Positions 50,501 to 62,300 of a stretch of DNA of 64,000 nucleotides are shown here, in pieces. The DNA is from Parelaphostrongylus tenuis (lineage: Eukaryota > Nematoda > Chromadorea > Rhabditida > Metastrongylidae): positions 124,001-188,000 of the forward strand of contig JAHQIW010000367.1 in the NCBI GenBank assembly GCA_019055375.1. Direction: 5' to 3'. The notes under the pieces were generated by a model, which saw nothing but the letters and a program-made list of their open reading frames with translations, did no database searches and was not told the DNA's origin. How positions within the stretch are numbered: position 1 is the stretch's first letter; each line of letters starts with the position of its first letter. Both the position numbers and the translations under genes were made by a program.

Positions 50501-50905
50501 TTAGTCAATTCACTAATGAGTCCTTGAAATGTTTATTTACAAGAAAAGAAGCGTATGATATTTGTTACCTGTATCCAGTTGCTGAAAACTTGACCATTTC
50601 CACCGTAGGTGACTAGTTCTTGTGGATATTGAGCTACTTCTGGATCAAGATTGTTAAGAATCATCAGGATGATCGCCGCTGCTTGCTGAGACTTAGCAGG
50701 GATTTCTGACAACGGTGGAGCCTAGAAATAATACCAACTGGTCAATGGTATTTTCTCTAAAGTTGCTTCATACCTTTAAATGAAAATTCGGCATGAATCG
50801 GAAAGCATAAATGTGTCCGTACAGTTCCAATTCCTCGACAAATTCTTTCCCCAGAATCTCGTGATGTTCTTTGGGAATATAGCGCAAGGCATTGCGCACA
50901 GCCAG
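42580..50905 (-). CDS. UROC1: Urocanate hydratase (urocanase), 13 exons identified, terminal exons missing
   Basis: Exons in gene order: 50905-50774, 50721-50569, 50456-50328, 50173-50045, 49636-49493, 49372-49221, 48793-48626, 48561-48388, 47763-47642, 46690-46521, 44217-44094, 43637-43531, 42696-42580. They give 607 codons with every phase consistent; animal enzymes are about 676 aa. Landmarks are VTYGGNGQVFSNW, MTAGSYCYIGPQGIVHGT, the NAD-binding GLGGMSGAQ, DLGSDQTSLHNPFLGGYYP, FWDYGNAFLLECERAGAN, SRDHHDVSGTDSPFRETSN and LHNGGGVGWGDVINGGFG. The enzyme adds water to urocanate to give imidazolone propionate, with tightly bound NAD+, in cytosolic histidine degradation. About 42 N-terminal and 25 C-terminal residues are unaccounted for. 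The intron after 48626 has a GC donor (AG|GCAAGT), required by the reading frame. The 2.3-kb intron 44218-46520 holds three SINEs. Confidence 0.96.
45441..45685 (-). mobile_element. SINE family A, decayed, in urocanase intron
   Basis: Reverse orientation: CAATCGCTAAGGGATGCGCT, TGCATTCGACTCCACTAGG, TGATTGAATGCATGTCTGAT, CAAGTCAGTGCTTTTATCTC. The head is strongly degenerate. Confidence 0.7.
45940..46412 (-). mobile_element. SINE family B split by a SINE family A insertion
   Basis: The family B tail (CAACCGCTTATAGCAGTGGT) lies at 45945-45997, and its body and head (GTTGAGTGATATGTAAAAGT, CAGACGGATTCGAACCTGC, AACCATTGCACTACCACGC) continue at 46306-46412. The intervening 45998-46305 is a family A SINE. 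The break carries an imperfect 11-bp duplication. Confidence 0.8.
45998..46305 (+). mobile_element. SINE family A, full length, nested in SINE-B
   Basis: Head GCGCATGTGGCGTAGTGGTT then AGAGGTGCTCTGCG (A-box), a B-box remnant CGCGATCTCGCG, body AGCCATCCATCCCTCCGGAG, GACTTGTCTGGGAGGATGAG, GGCCACCACGAGTCATTGTA, tail GATCAACGTCGAGAGTTTTA. Flanked by AATGCTCAGTA (45987-45997) and AATGTTGAGTG (46306-46316), an 8-of-11 matching target duplication. Confidence 0.9.
47519..47580. repeat. TA microsatellite
   Basis: Uninterrupted TA run of about 55 bp ending in AAATATATATG, in a urocanase intron. A shorter one lies at 49108-49130. Confidence 0.9.
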
Positions 50906-50909
50906 CTAA

Positions 50910-53900
50910 AGTAACATGCTCATGAACGAATCACTTCAGTCTTCTTCCAGAATAACTTTTAAAGTAAGCGAATCGAAGATTCTATGTGAAATTGCTGAGT
51001 TGAAGTTGAGGAGAATAAAAATCTCGACTCGAATAGTGTTTTAAGCAAAATCTGTATCAAGTGAGATATCACCTTGTTCCATTGGGTTATTCTCGATTAT
51101 CTCACAAGCGTAATCTGAGCGAGGAGAACAAAAATTTTGTTTCAGAAATCTCTACCGACTAATAGAATACATTTGGACGAAGGTAGACATGAGCTATGAA
51201 TCTAAAAAATGATCGCCTGCATTACCAAAGGATAACAGTCGGACCTAAAAATCAAAGTACCGAAGTTTCGTAACGGACCTAAAGGATCAATTGCACCTTA
51301 TCATAAGGTGGAAAAAATTTTCAAGGAAGCTCGTTAGTACAGCTCTTGGAATTTTAAAAAAGGAAACTTGTAGAACCAGATCTTAGTATACATATGGAAA
51401 TTGTTTTAGGGCCTCTCGTTTTTTTTTTTGCAATAAGCTGCTTAATGTCGTATCAATATTCAAAAATTTTTCTCTATTAGTAGGGGTGTATCCCCTGCAA
51501 GGGATTGGCGGAACCGAAGGCACTGTCCTACTGATGTGCCTGCAAGGGAGAAACAGCAGCTGTTTTGTACTGTATAAGTGCCGTACCAGATCTCATAAAA
51601 AGCTCAAAACATAATATCATGTTATCATATTATCAAAAATCTTCATTTGTTAGGTATAACAATTTATACATTATGATAAGAATCGCATATGAAACTCACA
51701 ATCTTTTCGTCACGATTGAGCGGACAGGGTCTTTTGGGAGCGTGAGGCAATTTCACTGCTCTCTGCTCGATCGGATATGGCGGTAATGGATTGAAGATGT
51801 CAACGGTAAGATCCGAAATTCTCATTACGAAGTGTTGCTTTCGTGAAGTAAAGTGGACGATGAAAAGATCTCAGAGACGGAACTTTTATCACATGACGAC
51901 GAATGACTCTATATATACTCTTCACTCTGGCACAAGGTGCTCTCTCTTACTGTGGCGACCTGTTTCAGCGATCATTTACCTGGGTGGTCTCACTCATGAC
52001 CATAGAGGTTACAACATCAAACGCATCCAAGCGCCTAATCAGCAGTGATATTCAATTCATAATCGAATAATGCTTGCTTATTTTACAAAGTTTTTCTTCA
52101 TACACATAAATGTACTGAGCATGCGTTTCAAAAGCTTTTTCTCTGAAGAGCGCTTCATCGCTAGACTTTAATGGTCATTCCATAGCTAAAAAAGAACGAT
52201 TTTGATACTGTGCTTGATTATGATAACTCCTACTTCGTGCACTGTAGCAGCGAAGAGCATTACGTTCTGCGCTCGAGTTATGTACGCACTTATCAGTTCT
52301 ATATGCATCAAAAACATAGGAGGATATCACAAATCCATACCGCTTAGCTAAGAGCTTTTCATAGTTACAACCTCCATAGGTGGCGATGCCACGATGATAT
52401 ACTCTTCTACTATTACACTTTGTCACGCATTTTCCTTCTTCGTCTCTAGGTTGCTAGAAATACTTCAAAAACAACTGCGCGCATCATTGCCTTATTCTCC
52501 GCTGTACTGGCAATCGTCTATCAATGTTGAAACCTGCTTTTTTAAGAAGGACCGCCTTGTGATTTGGGTTTTTACACTTATTGTCATAATCTAAGGAATC
52601 ACACATACAAGAGAAGATCTACTCTGACAACCTTTCACCGTTTCAATACTGCATGTTTAAGACACACTGCTGAAAAATTGGTAATGGATAAATTTCCTCA
52701 GCTTCTTGACTTCTCGCAGAACGCTATTTAATTTAAAAAATAGCATCAAATCTCCATGTTTTTATGGACCAAATTTTTTTTGTTTGCATTCAAGAGTAGT
52801 AATCAAACACAAATCCAGGAGAATTCAAATTCACTGCTTAGAAGTCAAACAAGATCACATTCCCTCAAATTTTCTAAAAATATAATTAACTCAGAGCAGA
52901 ATTTAAATCCCGTATGAAGAACACTAACTTAAACACCTACCCAGGCTTCGTCAAATGTTCAAGGAAAATTTGCCGAGGAATAGCAATTAATTGAGTTAAT
53001 GCAACTTCAGACGGCTTCAAAACTCCGTCAGGCAGATAGATGCTCTCATATATTTATCCAGCGTTCGATTCAATCTCTTAAACCATTCGGTCTTATAAAA
53101 TAAACAATCTCATTTATTTCCTGTATCTTAGTGATCAAGAAAAGTATCTACCATTACTTGCATAATAGATCTTTTTCCAATTGCTTGCAGCCACATCGTC
53201 ATCGTGTAGGGTATGGAGTGCTTTTGAGTTTGAAACTCAGCACACAAAAGATGTTCATCACCCCAGCAAAATTTCTGAAGCTGAGGAAAATTTACCTGTT
53301 TACAGTTAGAAGGTCAAGAGTAAACCACATTAAGAGTCACTGCTGTACTGGTATAAATCGCCTGTAATGTGGTAAAACTCACTTTAACCCACAAAGGTAC
53401 GGCGGCTTCCTGAGTAAACGACCTAAAGAAAAATTTGGCTCTGTTGAGCTGAGGACTTCTAGGTTTCACCAATGGGTCAAATCAACGATGAACTAACCTT
53501 CAAGGAGCAGGCAATGTTTTCCAGAGTCCTCTATTACCAATAATGCAGTTTGAATATGGTCCATGCTGCAAAATCCTTGTTTACTCAGTTGATTGCGTCA
53601 CGTCCAAAATCCTTAATGTCATTAATGGAATACGTTATAAACAGCTGGTAAAACACTCTTTTCAAATAGCGGACGATTGTTGCAAAGGTCCCTTTGGTTA
53701 CACCTTCTTCTCAGGCTGACTGTGCACCACGTTCTCCACTTCCTTTAGTCTGGGACATCTTCTTTATAGAAGTATAATATTGTGTGGGCCCCGAGAAGCA
53801 CATGTAGATTATGACCTCCACCCGAAAGGTGGTGATATTGTCAGCTCTCAAAGCTGTGCCTATCTACACTCTTTCTATCGCAACTCGAACTCCATATGAA

Positions 53901-55560
53901 AGAATATCACCTGCTTCTGGAAAGACCAACCAAGTATGCGCCCGCAACAGAAGTTGTGAAACCAAACAAAAGAGACTAGTAAAAAATCTCTTCGTCATTA
54001 CTTCCACACTATGGTGAAGTATGACAATAGTCTCCTGCTCATCAGGTTTGATAACAAGAGGCTGCATTCACATACACTTCGACGACATTTCTCGGAGTGG
54101 TTTGTTTTGATTTGCTTTCAATACTTTTATCTGCTTGTACATTTGCAAGTCCTCTTATAAAAGCCTCCTCTACCCAGCATTCATTATCAGCAGTGTTGAG
54201 TGTAATGTACTAGGATTAGACTTCAATCTCATTCTGTGTTCTAGCAACTCTTCATTAGAGTTGGAGATGCGTTTTGTTTGAGAAATTGGACGAGTTTGGC
54301 ATAAACTTCAAGTACCTCGATAAGCACATCACAGCTTTCGGTCCGGTCTTAATTTATTTGGTCTTAATATCATAAAAATTCTCACTGAGGATAATTTCGT
54401 CACAAACAACCTATGTAAATGATTTTAGAATTCTTTTTCAGCCTGCAGCTGCGTCGAATCTTGAAAGGCAAAAGGTGTGGATTAGATTCAGTACAGAATA
54501 ATGACACCGCGCAAGGTCTTGGTAGCACCCTAATGTTGCAAGAATGTTGTCAATTTATGCATACGCAATGAGGTTAGCAGACCTCTATGGATACTGGCAA
54601 TTTGTCATTTCGAAAAAAAAAATGAATTTCTTCAAAGAAACTTGCTGAGGACGAAGAACTTCAAGACACTTTTTATTCTCATTTCGATCTGCTATTATAA
54701 ATGTTCTTATCTTTTCCTCAAATCCCGTGGCACGTTCTAATATAGCAAATTCATATACTTTTTTTGTAGATGGCTTTCTGCAATTGTTTATAAGTGGCGT
54801 CTACTTCTCTCTCATCATTTACACAGATTTATGAGTAGGAGTTGACGACAGCGATCTTATCTCGATGAGAAGGTTGAAGATGAGGAAAGGCTAAGCGTAG
54901 TGATAGGATTTTCGAGGTGTTCATATGGGAAACAGATTGATGTACAGTCAAGCCAAGGCCACAGGCACATCGGCATAGGAGTTTCCCAAAGCGAGCGAAA
55001 ACAATTTGGTCATCTTTTTGACGTATATCACTGTTCCTGCCTTCCATCTTATGTAGGACAATCGCATGGAATTTTATGTGAACAGTGGTCTCGAGCAAAA
55101 GGCAAACATTGAGGCTTGAGGAATTGTCCTGCCATATAATAACAAAATCATGACAATCTTTATGGAGTGTCTTTCACAGCCTATTTTATTAATCTTGTTT
55201 TCGTCACGTCATGTGAAACGCGAAATTTGATTGTTTCCCACATTTGTCTCTCCGCCCAACGCCGCCACCCGGCTAGCCCATTTTGCGGATGGTGAGGAAC
55301 TTTTCCTGGTCACGAAAAAGGGTTTAACAGCGTCGAAACGGAAGCACTCATATCAACACCCTGACTCTCGCTGAGTAGACGCACCCTATATTCACCATCT
55401 GGCTGACAGCCATTGTAACTACAGTGCAATAATGCAGCATTCCTATCTATCGCTTACAGTTCAAATCGAAAGTAAACCCTAAGACCGACCCCCTTCTAAC
55501 TTCGCATTCTTCCGTTGATCACGGATTTATACGAATTACTCGATAAGGTGGATACTAGAT
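50910..55560. other. Upstream of urocanase, mostly without recognisable gene
   Basis: The N-terminal coding exon of urocanase (about 42 residues) must lie here on the minus strand but was not identified. A minus-strand open stretch at about 53047-52945 (IYLPDGVLKPSEVALTQL) has protein-like composition without recognised homology. 51490-51610 is a related single copy of the inverted repeat at 13.0-13.4 kb. The rest shows nothing. Confidence 0.4.
51490..51612 (+). repeat. Single arm related to the 13.0-13.4 kb hammerhead-like repeat
   Basis: GGATTGGCGGAACCGAAGGC, CTACTGATGTGCCTGCAAGG, then CTGTATAAGTGCC and CAGATCTCATAAAAAGCTCA parallel the right arm at 13248-13353 in order. It holds CTGATG and GAAACAG words in hammerhead-like order, but pairing is poor. 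Confidence 0.45.
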
Positions 55561-55565
55561 AAGAT

Positions 55566-56110
55566 GGTGACTCTTTGGTGGATTTGCCTTGTTCAGAGCC
55601 TGGGAAGGTCAGGTAGCCCATAAGGCAGTCAGTCAAACACCTTCGTTACTTCTAGCGAAAAAAATAACCAAACCTCGATGTCCGTCGCGTTAAGCGCAGA
55701 ACAACTTTTCAGCATACTTATAGTTTTTTATGCGTCTTCCACTAAGTTATCCAAGTGGAGACCAACAGTGCTGAGATCACATAGACTGCGTATGCACCTA
55801 TCACCTCAAAACACCACTCATTTTACACGTCATATTCATTTCGGGCTTAATTCGATGTAGAAGGTTCATTTGAAAGCCATCAGGTCTCTGCTACGTTGAT
55901 ATCCACATGGACAATTCAGTCGAAGACTCACAAAAAGCACTGAATTTGTTGAAAAGCTGTTTTTTCCTCGATGCGATCGAAAGCTAGGTTTGTAATTCCT
56001 TCTGCTGAAGTATTAGAGGCGGTTGAATGACTGGATTGTGAGCAACCTGATCACTTCAAGCTCTGAAGAAGGCGAAACCACCGTAACGTCAGCTTTTCGA
56101 ATGAATCGTG
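55566..56110. mobile_element. Second, internally deleted Penelope-like inverted repeat
   Basis: Left arm about 55566-55830 and right arm about 55880-56110 are imperfect reverse complements. They resemble the arms at 39902-41003: TCAGAGCCTGGGAAGGTCAG, GTCAGTCAAACACCTTCGTT, AAGTGGAGACCA. On +, 56055-56100 reads AGCTCTGAAGAAGGCGAAAC then CACCGTAACGTCAGCTTTTC, a decayed hammerhead-like order with an AAGCT/AGCTT outer stem. No endonuclease sequence remains. Confidence 0.6.
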
Positions 56111-56129
56111 TTATAACGACCCCGCGCTT

Positions 56130-57400
56130 CGCTTCCAAAGAAAATTTTGTAATCCATATTGAAAATATTTGGCGACGAAACACTATCTTTTGAAAGACAG
56201 TCACTTTCAGTGATTAACGAAATCTCCCGACTGGAGGCAATAAGGACGTGTTTATTGATGATAAATTCCTGTCAAATTTTCGTTTCGCTTATATCTTCAG
56301 CTCTTCCACGTGCAACAGTTGATAATCAATGAAGTAAACTAAGTGGAGAAAAAAACATGACTGTCCATAAATCGGCGAAGAATCTTTGCGTAAAAAACTC
56401 ATGGTGCGACGGTGAACGACTGGAATTGATTGGGTTCTTTGACTACAGAAACCACTTATTACGTGTAGCTTTGGAATCCAATGAACATGAATAACAATAT
56501 GGATGAGGAATTATATACAATGATGAGAGAGCTTGGGTTGCTTTTGGTCCCTCAGAAAAGCCACCAGCCAGCTAAACGACCCGAAATCCCACGCTCCTCT
56601 ATCGAATTCAATAGACTTTCTAACACTCTATTATCCAGCTATGCTTAGCTTTATACTAGACCGAGTGGAAGTTCTACGCTTCACCTTCCGACCGATTCAG
56701 TTTGAATGCTACAATAATTTCTCCTGATATCTGACCACTTACACAAGAGCAATATAATGTTTCAGAGCTGTCAAGATTCAATTGTCTTATCCACAATATG
56801 TCGTAGATACCCTAATTGAGCAGGTCTTCCTATTCTTCCTGCATATACCAGCTAGAGAGATTATCCTCCGCTGAAGTACTTTGACCAAGAAGGCACTAGA
56901 ACAGCACTCTTGGTAACACAAAACTGGGGCACATATTCTTTAGTGAACTGTGACGAACTTCAGAGTCATAGTACGGTTGAGGCCCTTTAGTAGTCTATAC
57001 AACGGCCGTCTCTCCCCTCGCAACAAGCACTTCGAAAAGTAGTTTTCTGTGAATTTTCAAATGTAAGGGTTGCGCTTGATGTGTGGCACCCAGTGCAATG
57101 GTCATTGCCATACAAGCCATTAATGGAACCAAAAACATAGGTCAAAATCCCCCTGGAACTAAAACTAGACGACAACAATCAGGATGAAATAATAGCGTTC
57201 ACGCGGACTCACTAGCCGATGACGTCCAAGTGGAAGGAAGCCCAGTCACGTCGAACGCTAAATATGAAATTGACAAGCTCCGATGATGGCACGCGATTTT
57301 CGTAACCCAATGACCACAGAAAGACGAACGCTGAACAAAGTTACTGAAAAGCCCGAAGTTCAGAAACTAATATACATTACGTCAAAAATGATTCTTGGAT
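56130..57400. other. Stretch without recognisable gene
   Basis: No supported gene; open frames lack domains and splice framing. Confidence 0.4.
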
Positions 57401-57411
57401 CAATCTTCATA

Positions 57412-57862
57412 ATGTTTTGCTGATGGCACGTGATTGTGGGTTATCACCATTTTTTATGGGCTTTGATGAGCGCGTGATGCCGCCGAAATGTACTCAAGCC
57501 ATTGACGTAACTACATCGAAAAGGCTTCAAACATTTCACAGAATTCTTGAATGTTCACAGCGAGGTCTAAAAATAGTTGATTGGGAGATAATGTCTACAT
57601 ATTCACTATCATCCACAAGCTAGCCAACGAGTGAAAAAAATGCTGATCACCGCGATTTCGCGTGCTATCACCAAACACGTCTCTCCATCCTTACTATAGA
57701 GTAGGGATGACAGTGGGGTGTGTGACTCTGACGAGGCGTGCGATACCGTTGAAACGTACTAAGCGACTGAAGTGCCATCATCGAAAGCGCTTTGAACATT
57801 TTCACAGACTATATTGAATGTTAGTAGCGTGGTTCAAAAATAGTCAATTGGACAGGAAAGTA
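57412..57862 (+). repeat. Diverged tandem repeat, about 230-bp unit
   Basis: Units at about 57415-57600 and 57640-57862 share TGCTGAT, a GCACGTGATT/GCGATTTCGCGTG word, GATGAGCGCGTGATGCCGCC against GACGAGGCGTGCGATACCGT, GAAATGTACT/GAAACGTACT, ATCGAAA(A/G)(G)GC, ACATTTTCACAGA and AAAAATAGT(T/C)(G/A)ATTGG. A third partial unit may precede at 57280. Confidence 0.5.
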
Positions 57863-58189
57863 GCTTTTACTTTATCGATTACTGCGCAGTAAATTCTTCC
57901 ATGGTCCTTCTCTTTTCCAATAATCATTAAATTGTTGGCATGTATAGCACACATTAATGTACGGATGGGATGGTATACGATACGAATACGAACTCCCTAA
58001 AGCGAGTCTTTAACACGTGCGCCCATTATGCAGTTGAGACTTTAGCAGACCTCTTATAGTCCATTCTACTGCCAGTGATGTCCATTAATTAGTTTACTTG
58101 TCACACAAGCAATCCCATCTATATTTCGCTTTTGATGAGCACTTCGTTCACTCATGAAACAGATGACTTTTTATGGTCTTCTGGTTTGA

Positions 58190-58495
58190 ACAGAGCGCAT
58201 GCGGCCCAGTGGATAGAGGTGCGCTGCGTCGCACACGAGGTTAATGGTTGGATCTCGCACTCATGGCTAACTAAGCCATCCATCCCTCAGGGGTCGGTAA
58301 AATGGTATCAGACTGGTATCAGACTTGTCTGGGAGAATGAGCAGCACTGACTCGGTCAGCGGGAGGCCACCGCGAGTCATTGTAAGGGCCAGATATGCAC
58401 TCAGTTACCTCAAACGAGATTAAAAATTCAATACAAACGCATGACGCATCCTTCAGAGATTGATCAACGCCGAGAGCTTTATCCCCTTTTATTTA
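58190..58495 (+). mobile_element. SINE family A, full length with target duplication
   Basis: Head GAGCGCATGCGGCCCAGTGG then ATAGAGGTGCGCTGCG (A-box) and TGGTTGGATCTCGCACTCA (degenerate B-box), body AAGCCATCCATCCCTCAGGG, GACTTGTCTGGGAGAATGAG, GGAGGCCACCGCGAGTCATT, tail CAACGCCGAGAGCTTTATCC. Flanked by TGGTTTGAACA (58182-58192) and TGGTTGAACA (58496-58505). Best-preserved reference copy. Confidence 0.92.
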
Positions 58496-58509
58496 TGGTT
58501 GAACACTGA

Positions 58510-59300
58510 ACAGCTGGCTCGATATGCGACCTTATTATGTCTCAGGGTACATCGACGAAGCTATCTTCGACGATGCACATAATCCTGTACGTGGCGAGAT
58601 GTCAATCCACATCTCAATAACACAGCAAAGGAACGATCCCCTAAGGAAACGTGAGCTTGCTTTCAAGCGTAGTTGGGTTCTACCAACGAACCTGCCATTC
58701 CTTACCTTCCACTACTTCATAGGTCTTCACAAAATGTCCTTCCTGATCTACCCGCTACTGATATGCTCTTCTTAGCTTCAGACAGTCCCTCGAGAACTGT
58801 CTCTCCCCTACTGATCTATCTCGAGAAAATATCACGTCGTAAGATAGCCACAGCCCTCAAATCAACTACCTCGCATCATATACTTTCTGTGAACACATAC
58901 AAATCCAACAAATTCTCAAATCTAGAATCTTTCTAGATCCAATCAGTCACATGTCCACTGATACAACTGCACTTGTCCATGCACAACTTTACTTATACCA
59001 GCGAAGCGATAGCAGAAACGACAGTACGGTCGTCTACTTCAAAATTAGTAACTTAATTCAACATAATAATAACACCACAGAAAAGAATTCAATAGGAAAC
59101 AAACACAACTGAAAAGCGAGACAACAGCTTCAGTTAACGGAGAGACAATTTACAATGCAGAGAGAGAGAGAGAATGTATGGGCCACATTAACATATAAAA
59201 AAAAAACCCTGCGACTGAATGCAGGTGATTCTACTGATTAGTGGTTAACTACAAGATTCTCAATTTCTCAACAGAAGCCTCAGAATTCCGCAACAATTCG
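58510..59300. other. Between SINE-A and the 3' end of gdi-1
   Basis: No supported gene; includes the presumed 3' untranslated region of gdi-1 near 59200-59308. A short GA run lies at about 59160. Confidence 0.45.
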
Positions 59301-59308
59301 CAGCAGTT

Positions 59309-62300
59309 CTATTCGTTATCAACAAGGCTTAGATGGGTGATTTTTGAAAAGTCGAACTCCTGTGTTGTTCCACGTTGGAAAATGTCCAGTACATCCTGAA
59401 AATGCAAGCCTTACGAAATGGAAAACAGTGGGAAATAATGACTATGGTCATTCTACACCACGTCAAGCTTATCGAAAAGCATTTCGAAAGTAAACAGAAC
59501 ATCGTTGAATTAAATCAATTCGTAACGATACACTCTTTTACACTGTGAAGAATTCAGAGGAAGGAAAACGATAAAACCACGCAGTGATTACTTCAAGAAC
59601 GATAGGAGAAAACGGCAAATAGTATCAATGTAAATCTAAGTGGAAATATCGTGCATCCTCGACTAAAAAACTAACCTTACAAGTTGTTTCAAAGTGAGTT
59701 GTGGCATCGTACGATCTCGATATAAAGATTTGTGACTCATGGCCCAAGTCAGTGGGCTCGTACATGTCCGACACCGAGATGAATCTGAATGATTTTAGCC
59801 GTAAAAAGAGCTTGAGCGGAAACCTAAAGAATGCCACAAAGCAGTCTACCACCTACTTTTCGGTTATAGTGCCTAACAGTTGAAGACCCGGCAAGATCTC
59901 AGCTTCAGGGTTGTTCGTTTCGACTGTAGTGGACACCATTGCGACAAACCATCCTTCCGGAGTAACCATATTCGTGTTTGAACAACATGAGATATAAATA
60001 TCTAAAAATTCCAAGAAAAAAAAAAACTCGTGGCTCGTGAATAAAGGTAGTGATACGTAACTTACCAAAATGTCTTCCAACTTGCTTCTGTGGAATGATA
60101 ATTTGGCATGATTTAGAGTCGTTTGTACCAGGAATGGGATGATTTAAGATACATATAGCTCGAACAACTTGACCTACTTTTTTAACCCTATCCATAGCAT
60201 ATGATGGATCGCAGTAGACCTATAACAACTCTTACAAACAATAGTAAGCAGTTGTAGATATACATCTGAAAGTACTGAGTGTTATGCAAAGCATTCGACC
60301 ACAGACAGGAGTTAAACCCCGTTTCACCCATAAAGAGGGTGCATGCTACCAATCCTATGCAAGTTCAACTCACTCCTGGAGTTTAATGCTTTACATACCA
60401 CTCGATACTCCTATATATATATTTATAACATTATAATACTCCTAAAGGCACTTAAGATAATATCAAATGACAAGAATTTCTCTCAAAAAATGAACACCAA
60501 ACTCTCAGAATGCTTTAGCACTGAACTGCTCCTCATACTGATTGAAAACTAGAAATTAGTGGCCTGTAGCCCAGCTAAATTTGAGTATCAGCGAACTCAG
60601 CCAGCTTGTTACAGAATTTCCAATCATTTGGGGACGGCATTTGATCGATCGCGCAGCGCGTTGTCAAAGACGAGCGATTTCCTTTATTTGAGTTTTTCTC
60701 CGTTTTGACAAAATTTCCTTTCTTTTTCCCTTCGAAAACTTTCCTTTCAAAAAGTTTTCTCTGTGTTACTCTGATACTCTATAATATTTCCTACACGTGA
60801 ACTTTTCGGGAATGTAAAACTCTCACGTGCGAAGAAAACTTCGAGTGCTGAACGTACTCTTCTTTTCGTTCTTACAGAGGAAACCTCGGAAATTTTAGCT
60901 TCAGAATCGTGGACATTTGAGCTATCGAGCGATCACTAAAAATCTGGCGAAGAGCCATCCACAGACCCTAACCGAGCAAACAAGACAAATCAAGTATGAA
61001 ACAAAATTTTATTTCAATTGTTATAAGGCATCAAAGAAGCTTTTTTGATAACCAACAAATTTTTTGCAATCATCGTTTTTCAAGCTATCGAGTGGTTATC
61101 AAAACTTGGTGGAGAAGCTTTGTGCGGCGAAAAAATCCAAAGAAGCAAGAATACATTTATATAATGCACTCCGTCTTCAATGGATTCATATCTACTCGTA
61201 ATATAATCAAAACGAAGTGATCACCTGCTTTCCTTTTACTGATTCTTCTCCACATTTCACACCAACAACCTTCCCATTCTCTATGATTAGATTATCGACC
61301 GGCTTATCCAACATATAGGTACCACCGTAAATCGCAGACAAACGGGCGAAACCCTGATAAACAAAGAAAAAATACCTTTGACTTCCGATGATGTGGTGAA
61401 AAACGATAGATAAAAATTTATATTAAAACACTCTAAAATACAACAGTATGTGAAGAGAGATAGTAAACGGCCACTTTTCCCGTTCCTTCACTCTTCTTGA
61501 TCAAACATAAACAAAAATTTAGTAAAATAGCATTGGCCTTTAACAATTTTTGGTCACCATCTTCTTAGTACGGAGAAATAATACCTGAGGAAGCTCGCCG
61601 AGTCCATACAACGGATAGAGGTATGGAGACCGTCCATATCGCGCCAACGAGTCAGAATAGAGACGGATCCGCTCAACAGTCGCACCAAATGGCTGGTTCT
61701 TATAGCTGTAAGTACCGGAAGTCATTCAAAAGTTCCGTCGGAAGTAGATAAAACCTCTCCACTTACTCATCATCGCGATAAAGAGCTAAGGCATGACCAG
61801 TGAAGTCAGCAGTGTTGTCGTCAAGACCGAATTTTTCATACACCTAAAACTCACATTCCTAAAAGATAACAACAAAGTCCACAAAATCACAACCGACCTG
61901 CTGCATTGTGTGAACTTCAGGGTCAAGCCCTTGCCATGTATCCGTATTTTCCCGGGCAAATGATTGAACCCAAACGAGGAACTTCTTGAAGCGACGCTTC
62001 TCGAACATCCCCATCAGGCTCGTTGACAGCGCCTCCATTTCATCAGCCGGTACTTTGTATACCTATATTACAGAATGACCGGAAAAAGCAAGAAGAGTTC
62101 AAGTGCCTTCAGTAGCTTTGCTTCGAAATCAGCTTCAATAACCCCAAAAATATGTCTAAAATATTGAGCATACCTTCCCACCCTTGTAAACATACGATCC
62201 TTCAACAGATTTGAACTCGAGATATCGAGTAACACCAGTGTGTATCAGAAGTTTCACTAAAGAACCATTGGCCATAAGGAACTTCGGGATCAAATCCACA

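Noticed and set aside
52945..53047. Minus-strand open stretch as the missing urocanase N-terminus
   Set aside because: Its sequence does not resemble the conserved N-terminal region of urocanases and it ends in a stop before any good donor.
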